Source: Pseudomonadota bacterium | Lineage (GTDB): Bacteria; Pseudomonadota; Alphaproteobacteria; Rhizobiales; Methyloligellaceae | DNA length: 9,944 nucleotides | NCBI GenBank assembly: GCA_022567275.1 | Contig: JADFHH010000032.1 | Span: 1 to 9,944, forward strand | Direction: 5' to 3' | Shown here: positions 1 through 5,600 of the stretch, piece by piece | Layout: the number at the start of each line of letters is the position of its first letter | Position numbering within the stretch: position 1 is the first letter of the stretch | Made by a program: the position numbers and the translations under genes | The notes under the pieces: generated by a model | Told to the model about the DNA's origin: nothing | Databases searched by the model: none | The model's input: the letters and a program-made list of their open reading frames with translations, nothing else

Positions 1-1308
1 GTTACTGTTCCGGCGGGTCAACCCGATGTCATCAAGCAATTCGTTTGCCGTTTTTATATCGTATCTGGCCCAGGCATGCTGGTAGGCGGGACGGAACAGC
101 GGGCTCTCCGGCAAGACGGTATTGGCGCTTTCCCTGATCAATCCGTAATAAACCACCTGGTTGATCTCACGCCGGTCGATGGCCAGTGACAGCGCCCGGC
201 GGAAGCGGACATCCTGTATTAGTTTGCGCCAGTTCGGGTCCCTGGCGTTCAAATTTGGAAACAGGGCAACCTGCGAGCCGCGCGCGATGCGCCATAACCT
301 GACATTGAAATCCTGCCGTTTCTCGCTTTCCTTGAGGAAAGTGTAATGATCGAAACGGAGATATCTTGCTTGCAGGTCCGCCTCTCCACTGCCGGTCTTG
401 GCCGGGATAATCTTGCTTGAACCCATGCTCAGCACCACTTCATCGATATAAGGCAACTGCCGTCCTGCCGCATCTACCCTGTGATAATAAGGATTACGGC
501 GAAAAATATACCGCTGGGATGGCGAAGTGGTTGTGTTCATCCAGGGCTGGAGCGTAGGCAATGCCGGGTTTTCCTGACGGTACTGTCTTCCATTTCTGAT
601 GTGAAGAGAAACCCAATTGCGCACACTGGCAGCCTTGACCATTTCGGCGAGTTTGGCCGGGTTCTGGTAAGACATGTGAAACTGCTTGAGATAGTGCGCC
701 GGCATATAGATGTATAACGGCCGCCCGCCGCTCAGGGCGAACAGAAAATTCGCGTTTGGCTTGTCCCATGTGTACCTGACTGTGGTCTCGTCGATCACCT
801 CGAATACCGGTGGCTTGCCATCCACAAGCATGCTCGCCCGCGGACCGCTTCTGGACAACTCGCGGTTGTTGGCGACGTCGTTCCAGTAATATGCAAAATC
901 AGCCGATGTGAACGGATGGCCGTCCGACCATTTGTGCCCTTTTCTCAACCGGAACGTAAAGATACGTCCCTCTTTTACGTCATAGCTTTTCACGATGTCG
1001 GGCACCAGATTCAGGTTCCGGTCATAACCGGCCAGGCGGGCATAGCCATAAACCGTCATCATGCGGATGTCTTTCTGTTTGCCCATCAGCAAGCGCATCC
1101 GTCCGCCGTGCCGTCCCGGCTTCAATCCAAGCTCCGGCAGATTGATCACACGCGGCTCCGCCGGCAGACGTTTCGCGACAGGCGGAAGCTTGCCGGCGGC
1201 GACCAATTCGGCAAGTGACGGGGTTTCCTTGAATTCCGACGCAAGGCCGGTGCGCGCGAACAGCACGCTTGCGAACAGAAAGAATGCGATTTTAAGCCAT
1301 CGGGTCAA
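1..1308 (-). CDS. ABC transporter substrate-binding protein, peptide/oligopeptide type (SBP_bac_5), 3'-truncated by window edge
   Basis: Periplasmic solute receptor of a peptide-type ABC importer. The frame is open for 436 codons from a TTG at 1308 to the left edge, so the C-terminus is missing; family members are usually 500-620 residues. The first residues (read MTRWLKIAFFLFASVLFA, then RTGLAS) form a signal peptide: basic start, hydrophobic core, likely cleavage after GLA. Family 5 hallmarks follow: RKGHKWSDGHPFT, YYWNDV, a tryptophan-containing WMNTTTSP stretch, FRRNPYYHRVD, LPYIDEVV, and the late DVRFRRALSLAIDR and ANELLDDIGL blocks. TTG is chosen because it overlaps the upstream ATPase stop (shared TTGA), a GGAGAG lies about 11 bases upstream, and it opens exactly on the signal peptide; I saw no in-frame ATG nearby. 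The ligand cannot be told from sequence; peptides are the usual guess, but this family also carries sugars, opines and nickel. Confidence 0.9.
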   Translation of the reverse strand, partial: MTRWLKIAFFLFASVLFARTGLASEFKETPSLAELVAAGKLPPVAKRLPAEPRVINLPELGLKPGRHGGRMRLLMGKQKDIRMMTVYGYARLAGYDRNLNLVPDIVKSYDVKEGRIFTFRLRKGHKWSDGHPFTSADFAYYWNDVANNRELSRSGPRASMLVDGKPPVFEVIDETTVRYTWDKPNANFLFALSGGRPLYIYMPAHYLKQFHMSYQNPAKLAEMVKAASVRNWVSLHIRNGRQYRQENPALPTLQPWMNTTTSPSQRYIFRRNPYYHRVDAAGRQLPYIDEVVLSMGSSKIIPAKTGSGEADLQARYLRFDHYTFLKESEKRQDFNVRLWRIARGSQVALFPNLNARDPNWRKLIQDVRFRRALSLAIDRREINQVVYYGLIRESANTVLPESPLFRPAYQHAWARYDIKTANELLDDIGLTRRNSN

Positions 1309-3200
1309 TGTGTGCGCAACTCTCCGATGTCGGCGTTCGGATTTGCCAGAACCAAATGACCGGGATCGATCTCGAGATGCCGGAGCGGCTGGCCGGAATC
1401 GCTTCTGAATTGCGGCCCCCAATCCTCGGTGTCGTCGCTCGAGGGTCTTTGCAGCGACGCAAAGTTGAGCGGCCGGTCGAGATCGGTGTGAAGCACGGCC
1501 TCAAGGAGCTTTCGTGTATAGGGATGAACGTGGGACTTAAACAGGGTCTCACGTGGCGCAACTTCGACAATCCGGCCCCGGTACATCACCGCAATGCGGT
1601 CGGCCATATAGTTGATCACCGAAAGATCGTGCGAAATGAACAAATATGTAAGCCCCAGCTCTTGTTGCAGATCCTTGAGAAGATTGAGGATCTGGGCCTG
1701 CACCGAGACATCCAGCGCGGAGACCGGTTCATCGCAAATCAGCAGCTGGGGATTGAGCGCAAGTGCGCGTGCAATTCCGATGCGCTGTCGCTGACCCCCC
1801 GAAAAACTGTGCGGGTAGCGGTTCAAATACCGCAGGTCGAGCCCCACGACGCGCATCAATGCGGAAACCAGTTCCGCCTGCGAACTGCTGTCGCCGAGAC
1901 GATGAATGATGAGGGGTTCGCGCAATATATCATACACCGTCATGCGTGGGTTCATTGAGCCATACGGGTCCTGAAACACCATTTGAATCTTCTGCCGCAA
2001 GGGTTTCAACAGCTTCGCGGGCAAATCCAGAAGTTCCATTTCCCCGTCATGATCCCTGAAGACGACCGAACCGCTGTCGGCGGTGACCGCCCGCATGATC
2101 AGTTTGGATATCGTCGTCTTGCCGCAGCCGCTCTCGCCGACAAGGCCCAGGCATTCGCCGCGTTTGATATCGAAACTCACACCGTCAACGGCAACGATCC
2201 GGGATCCCGTGTCCCGGCCGAAAAAACTCCCCTTACGGCTGGCAAACGTCTTGCGTAGATCCCGAACCGAAAGAATGTGTTCGGGCGCCGTTTTCGATTC
2301 CGGCCGCTGCTCACCGCGTAAGGGGTCGATTTTATGATCGATATCGCGGAGCGAAACCAGCCGTTCGCCGGGTTTCATGTCGAAATGAGGTATCGCTTTC
2401 AGCAATGCCTTGAGATAGGCGTGGCGCGGTTGCCTGAAAATATGTTCCTTTGTACCGCTTTCCATGATCTCGCCGTGATAGATGACCACGATTTCGTCCG
2501 CCATATTGGCGACGACGCCGAGATCGTGTGTAATCAGCAAGACAGCCATATCCAGCTTCTTCTGCAGGTCTTTCAGAAGCTTCAGAATATGAACCTGGAT
2601 GGTAACGTCCAATGCGGTCGTCGGCTCGTCGGCAATAAGCAGAGCCGGCCGGCAGATCAGCGCCATCGCAATCATGGCGCGCTGGTTCAGGCCGCCGGAT
2701 AATTCGAACGGATAAAGGCTATAGGCTCGAACCGGGTCGGGAAACCCGACCATTCCCAGCATCTCTTCGGTCAGCCCGCGCGCCTCGCTCCCCCCCACCT
2801 TGCGATGCAGGCACAACGCCTCCTGAACCTGGTTGCCGATGGTATGCAGCTGCGATAACGACGTCGTCGGTTCCTGGAATATGATCGAAATCCGCCCCCC
2901 GCGAAGCGACCGCATGCGTTTGCCATCCCAGGGCAGGCCGGCAATATCGACTGTTTCGCCAGGTGTTTTGGGATCCGAGAAAATGATGCGGCCAGCGGTG
3001 ATAGCGCCCGCTTTGGGAAGAATACCCATAATGGCTTGCGAAATGACGGACTTGCCCGAGCCGGACTCGCCCACCAGCGCCACGATCTTGCCCGGACGGA
3101 TACGGAAACTTACCCCGCTAACGACTTCATGCTGGTCGTCAAGCAGCTTGAAGCCGATACGCAGGTCTTCGATGCGTAGCAGATCTCGGTCCGTCGTCAT
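1305..3200 (-). CDS. Double-domain peptide ABC transporter ATP-binding protein (DppD-DppF/YejF-like fusion)
   Basis: Cytoplasmic ATPase of 631 residues that powers the importer whose receptor is encoded next. Two complete nucleotide-binding domains are fused. Domain 1: Walker A GESGSGKS at 44-51, Q-loop Q109, signature LSGGLNQR at 167-174, Walker B LLIADE ending at 192, H-loop H225. Domain 2: Walker A GESGCGKT at 355-362, Q410, signature FSGGQRQR at 466-473, Walker B LLICDE ending at 491, H524. Each domain is followed by the oligopeptide-transporter C-terminal piece (RHAYLKALLKAIP and HVHPYTRKLLEAV). Residues 571-631 form a further tail with a conserved-looking GHLVLAN. Both sites look catalytically intact. 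The domain-1 signature has LNQ where MRQ or MCQ is more usual. Start ATG 3200 has a weak GAG-type ribosome binding site (GAGTG) a few bases upstream. It is first in its operon, overlaps the receptor by four bases, and no permease gene is in view. E. coli YejF has the same architecture but is shorter. Confidence 0.95.
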   Translation of the reverse strand: MTTDRDLLRIEDLRIGFKLLDDQHEVVSGVSFRIRPGKIVALVGESGSGKSVISQAIMGILPKAGAITAGRIIFSDPKTPGETVDIAGLPWDGKRMRSLRGGRISIIFQEPTTSLSQLHTIGNQVQEALCLHRKVGGSEARGLTEEMLGMVGFPDPVRAYSLYPFELSGGLNQRAMIAMALICRPALLIADEPTTALDVTIQVHILKLLKDLQKKLDMAVLLITHDLGVVANMADEIVVIYHGEIMESGTKEHIFRQPRHAYLKALLKAIPHFDMKPGERLVSLRDIDHKIDPLRGEQRPESKTAPEHILSVRDLRKTFASRKGSFFGRDTGSRIVAVDGVSFDIKRGECLGLVGESGCGKTTISKLIMRAVTADSGSVVFRDHDGEMELLDLPAKLLKPLRQKIQMVFQDPYGSMNPRMTVYDILREPLIIHRLGDSSSQAELVSALMRVVGLDLRYLNRYPHSFSGGQRQRIGIARALALNPQLLICDEPVSALDVSVQAQILNLLKDLQQELGLTYLFISHDLSVINYMADRIAVMYRGRIVEVAPRETLFKSHVHPYTRKLLEAVLHTDLDRPLNFASLQRPSSDDTEDWGPQFRSDSGQPLRHLEIDPGHLVLANPNADIGELRTH

Positions 3201-3242
3201 GTTTCACTCAATTTGTGCAATATGATGGGAGGCCTGTACACG

Positions 3243-3271
3243 CAGATATTGAGTTAAAGATAATTTGTCAA
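3243..3271 (-). promoter_or_regulatory. Candidate sigma70-type promoter of the peptide ABC operon
   Basis: On the minus strand a perfect -35 TTGACA (3271-3266) is followed after exactly 17 bases by TATCTG (3248-3243) as a weaker -10 (3 of 6 matches, lacking the final T). The predicted start near 3236 would give a leader of about 35 bases before the ATPase ATG at 3200. The 139-bp gap 3201-3339 holds nothing else I recognise. The hairpin ACGGCG/CGCCGT at 3342-3356 overlaps the last codons of the upstream methyltransferase but has no T-run, so I do not call it a terminator. Confidence 0.45.
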
Positions 3272-3339
3272 ACTTCAGAATACTAGGGTCCGGAGGGTGA
3301 TGACATCAATAATAAATACAGTGGTTAAAGCCATTCTCG

Positions 3340-4131
3340 TCACGGCGTTTCGCCGTTGCGCCAAATCAACATCGTGAGAATCCCGCCATCACGCTCTGCC
3401 GCTTCAAGCCGGACCGTCTTCTCTTCCAGGGTACGTACGCAACAGCCAAACCTCGCGATCATGTCCTCCAGCATCGCCTTGGAATAGGCCCAGGACAAGG
3501 GTTCGATCTGGACGGTTTGCCCGGATATTGTTGCATCGATGACCAGCTTGGTATGTTTGGCCATAAGGCTGGTAATACGGTCAAAATAGGTCGCGAGTTC
3601 GTTTGGATGAACATGCAGAAGCACTGATTTCGAGAATATGAAATTTGGCCTGGCGGTGCGCGCCTGGGCCATGGTCTCATCCGATATCAAGTGCAGATTG
3701 GGAGATTTCCGCAGCCTGAGATCCTGACCGATCAAGTCCTTGCCATCGCTCAAGAACCGTTGGTTTACATCCAGCCCCCAATAGCAGCCTGAATCCAGAT
3801 GCCGGATGAAATGACACCCGATCCGCAGCGAACCGCACCCGTAATCCACACAGATATGGTTTTGCTTCAAGCCCAGCGAAATCAGCCGCTTCAGCATCCC
3901 CTTGCCGGACTTGCCGTAAACCCGGCCGTCTATGAGATTGCAGCCAAGCGTCGGGTGGGTGTGGCCCTGATCGAGATGTTGCTCTAACATATAGCCGTAA
4001 TAGTCCTGAAACGTGCTCTCGGGATTGTTTTCCAGCCACTGCGCAAACAGTCTGTTGCTCCTGGATATTCTCTGCAAACGTTCCTTGCTGTCGAGGTTTG
4101 AATACCCGTCCGCGTCTTGCTTCCCGGTCAC
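3340..4131 (-). CDS. Class I SAM-dependent methyltransferase, substrate unknown
   Basis: 263 residues if started at GTG 4131. The Rossmann methyltransferase core starts with motif I, ICVDYGCGSLRIG (residues 93-105), which binds S-adenosylmethionine. The second-strand acidic residue is D121 in YWGLDVNQRFL. The motif IV/post-I region is FIFSKSVLLHVHP (164-176), like the FxxSxxxLxHV segment of small-molecule methyltransferases, and KLVIDATISG (195-204) is the strand 5 area. About 85 residues precede the core, including a YYGYMLEQHLDQGHTHP segment that may help bind substrate. No signal peptide or membrane segment is seen, so it should be cytosolic. The start is uncertain: GTG 4131 has no Shine-Dalgarno, but overlaps the stop of a small upstream frame. 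A TTG at 4077 behind AAGGA is an alternative. The sulfotransferase gene diverges from it. Acceptor unknown; a glycan, lipid or secondary metabolite is possible. Confidence 0.82.
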   Translation of the reverse strand: MTGKQDADGYSNLDSKERLQRISRSNRLFAQWLENNPESTFQDYYGYMLEQHLDQGHTHPTLGCNLIDGRVYGKSGKGMLKRLISLGLKQNHICVDYGCGSLRIGCHFIRHLDSGCYWGLDVNQRFLSDGKDLIGQDLRLRKSPNLHLISDETMAQARTARPNFIFSKSVLLHVHPNELATYFDRITSLMAKHTKLVIDATISGQTVQIEPLSWAYSKAMLEDMIARFGCCVRTLEEKTVRLEAAERDGGILTMLIWRNGETP

Positions 4132-4211
4132 GAGGAATTGCGCCAGTCGCCGGACTGCCGTGCCAGGCGCGGGATCAATACGCTATTGGCTCTCCTGGGA
4201 TCAGGACTCAT
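4128..4211 (-). CDS. Possible 27-codon leader ORF coupled to the methyltransferase
   Basis: A short frame starts at ATG 4211 (MSPDPRRANS...), has GGAGG at 4226-4222 ten bases upstream, and stops with TGA at 4130-4128, sharing GTGA with the GTG proposed as the methyltransferase start. That GTG has no ribosome binding site of its own, so ribosomes terminating here could restart on it. The peptide is rich in Arg, Pro and Ser and resembles nothing I know. It lies downstream of the candidate promoter at 4255-4283, so it would be in the transcript. It may equally be chance, with the real methyltransferase start further in. Confidence 0.25.
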   Translation of the reverse strand: MSPDPRRANSVLIPRLARQSGDWRNSS

Positions 4212-4254
4212 TAACTGGCATCCTCCATCTTGCTCGCGTTCAGCAGTGTGTTGC

Positions 4255-4283
4255 AGTATCTTGTGATAAAATCCGCAGGTCAA
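4255..4283 (-). promoter_or_regulatory. Candidate promoter of the methyltransferase gene
   Basis: Minus-strand TTGACC (4283-4278, 5 of 6 matches to consensus), a 17-base spacer, then GATACT (4260-4255, 4 of 6). It gives a leader of roughly 117 bases before GTG 4131, which contains the small upstream frame. Confidence 0.4.
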
Positions 4284-4289
4284 TAAAAA
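4261..4289 (+). promoter_or_regulatory. Candidate promoter of the sulfotransferase gene
   Basis: Plus-strand TTGTGA (4261-4266, 4 of 6), a 17-base spacer, then TAAAAA (4284-4289, 4 of 6). It interlocks with the minus-strand candidate over the same bases, so the two would exclude each other. A chance match is plausible because the stretch is AT-rich. Confidence 0.25.
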
Positions 4290-4320
4290 GGGGCCAGGGC
4301 AATGCTGACCGCTCACCCGG

Positions 4321-4362
4321 TGTCAGGCCTCCACTCGATGCTCAATCCGTCATGCCCTGACA
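4321..4362. repeat. 7-bp inverted repeat upstream of the sulfotransferase
   Basis: TGTCAGG at 4321-4327 and its exact complement CCTGACA at 4356-4362 are separated by 28 bases. It lies between the candidate promoter and the proposed start at 4396, so it could be an operator pair or a weak leader hairpin. Seven bases is short enough to occur by chance. Confidence 0.2.
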
Positions 4363-4395
4363 TTTAACCTGAGACCACCTGATGGGGCAGGCCAA

Positions 4396-5076
4396 ATGCA
4401 CCGCGACGGCGGCAATCTCACGCCCGGCAAGGCGATCATCGGGTGGATGTTGAAAAGATGGAGCTTATGGTTGAAAACAATTTTAAGCAGAAATCGAAAT
4501 TATCTAAAAACTATCGCGGAACGCTACAGCGGCGTTCGGAAAAATGGCGTGGATAAGGTCTTCTGCGTCGGTTATCGAAGGACCGGCACCTCATCTTTTT
4601 CCGAAGCAATGAAAATATTAGGTTACAAGCATTGCACATGGGATCCAATTGTTTGGGATTGGTATAAACGCGGGAAATTCCGGACAATATTGCGGCACGC
4701 AAAATATTTTGACAGTTTCGACGATCTGCCGTGGTCGGTGATCGATTTCGTGAAAATGATCGACAAGACCTTTCCAAACAGCAAATTCGTTCTTATGGAA
4801 CGGGATCCAGATGAGTGGATTGGTTCATTTGAAAAATTTAAAATCAGATTGGGTAAGTCATGTTTCACCGAAGAATATAAAAAATTAAGAATTGAGAAGT
4901 TTATTGAGAGAAATAGTCTAATAAAAACCTACTTTTGTAATCGGCCAAATGATTTTCTCGAAATTAACGTCGCAGGCGACGATTCTTTTGAAAGACTTTG
5001 CCAATTTCTTGGATTAGAATCTATGCAAGCAAAGTTCCCTCATTATAACAAGTCTTCATCATTTGAGCAGAGCTAA
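4396..5076 (+). CDS. Small P-loop sulfotransferase-family protein (Sulfotransfer_4-like)
   Basis: Predicted to transfer sulfate from PAPS to a hydroxyl or amino group of an unknown acceptor. 226 residues. The 5'-phosphosulfate-binding loop is FCVGYRRTGTSSFSEAMKILG (start F56), matching the GxxRTGTTS pattern. The 3'-phosphate site is FVLMERDPDEWIGSF (131-145) with R136, W141 and S144. FDSFDDLPW (105-113) resembles the family's DxPW segment, and DFLEINVAGDDSFERLCQFLG followed by FPHYN is the typical C-terminal end. No signal peptide. The start is uncertain: ATG 4396 has GGGG eight bases upstream, while in-frame ATG 4447 (residue 18) coincides with the point where the DNA turns AT-rich. The gene is strikingly AT-rich (15 G/C of 60 in 4861-4920), unlike its neighbours, which suggests recent transfer. 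Its stop overlaps the stop of the convergent cyclic-nucleotide-binding gene. Eukaryotic-type and bacterial relatives both exist; the substrate cannot be predicted. Confidence 0.82.
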   Translation: MHRDGGNLTPGKAIIGWMLKRWSLWLKTILSRNRNYLKTIAERYSGVRKNGVDKVFCVGYRRTGTSSFSEAMKILGYKHCTWDPIVWDWYKRGKFRTILRHAKYFDSFDDLPWSVIDFVKMIDKTFPNSKFVLMERDPDEWIGSFEKFKIRLGKSCFTEEYKKLRIEKFIERNSLIKTYFCNRPNDFLEINVAGDDSFERLCQFLGLESMQAKFPHYNKSSSFEQS

Positions 5077-5537
5077 TATCCAAGTTCGTTAAGTTTATTG
5101 CGCGCGGTCGTCAATTCCGCGGTTGTCTTGCTCAGCCGATCGGCCAGCACGCGCATGATTTCTATTGCGATTTCCGGAAACCCCGCAATCAGTTCGAGAA
5201 ATTGCTCTTTGAGAATCTTGAGAGTTACAACTTCGCTTAATGCTTTGATGGTGGCGGTGCGCGGAACGTCACACAGAATCGCGATATCGCCCACAATGGC
5301 GTTTCGTTCAACCCTGGCAACCGAAATCTGACCACCGGGAGCATCGACCAGTACATCCGCCGAACCCTCGATGATCACATAGGCGGCATCGCCCGGATCG
5401 CCTTGATGGAACAACTCCTGGCCCTTGGAAAAAACCATACGTTGCGACGTGAACGCCAGCAGCTTCAGCTTTGACGGCTCGACTTTTGCAAATAAGGGAA
5501 TCCGCCTTAAAACGCCGACTTCGTCCTCAAGAGTCAC
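5073..5537 (-). CDS. Cyclic nucleotide-binding (CNB, Crp-type) domain protein without DNA-binding domain
   Basis: 154 residues from GTG 5537. The beta-roll CNB fold is clear: LRRIPLFAKVEPSKLKLLAF (10-29) entry helices, VFSKGQELFHQGDPGDAAYV (35-54), IIEGSADVLV (55-64), and the phosphate-binding cassette VGDIAILCDVPRTAT (82-96). The arginine contacting the cyclic phosphate (R93) is kept; the glutamate that usually binds the ribose 2'-OH is Asp (D84). A helical tail (111-154) follows with no helix-turn-helix, so it should act on a protein partner, not as a transcription factor. GGGGCAG lies six bases upstream of the GTG. It follows the ABC gene closely and is probably co-transcribed, so the ABC protein is its likely partner. 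In-frame upstream codons extend the protein as far as a TGA at 5552-5550, beyond which the same frame runs back to an ATG at 5600. cAMP, cGMP or no ligand are all possible. Confidence 0.88.
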   Translation of the reverse strand: MTLEDEVGVLRRIPLFAKVEPSKLKLLAFTSQRMVFSKGQELFHQGDPGDAAYVIIEGSADVLVDAPGGQISVARVERNAIVGDIAILCDVPRTATIKALSEVVTLKILKEQFLELIAGFPEIAIEIMRVLADRLSKTTAELTTARNKLNELGY

Positions 5538-5549
5538 AATCTGCCCCGA

Positions 5550-5600
5550 TCACTTTAGATTTTCCAAAACATCCTCGATTGTTTTTTCGTCATTTGCCAT
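5550..5600 (-). CDS. 16-codon ORF in frame with the CNB gene, ended by TGA (leader or interrupted N-terminus)
   Basis: ATG 5600 opens MANDEKTIEDVLENLK and stops at TGA 5552-5550. The ATG lies inside the last codons of the ABC gene (11-base overlap with its stop), a common coupling arrangement. Reading past TGA continues SGQIV and then directly into the CNB protein in the same frame. The peptide is acidic and helix-like, as expected of a natural N-terminal extension. It may be a true N-terminus broken by a nonsense change or sequencing error, or a coupling leader feeding the GTG at 5537. An A6 run sits at codons 5-7. Confidence 0.4.
   Translation of the reverse strand: MANDEKTIEDVLENLK

Noticed and set aside
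1308..1958. Long plus-strand frame of 216 codons inside the ATPase gene
   Set aside because: It is antisense to the well-supported ATPase motifs, resembles no family and is typical of antisense shadows in GC-rich coding DNA.
3342..3356. Perfect 6-bp hairpin ACGGCG-TTT-CGCCGT at the end of the methyltransferase gene as a terminator
   Set aside because: It overlaps the last codons and has no T-run on either strand; the GC-rich palindrome is probably coincidental.
4302..4367. 21-codon plus-strand ORF upstream of the sulfotransferase
   Set aside because: The ribosome binding site is too close, the composition is unremarkable and there is no coupling to the next start.
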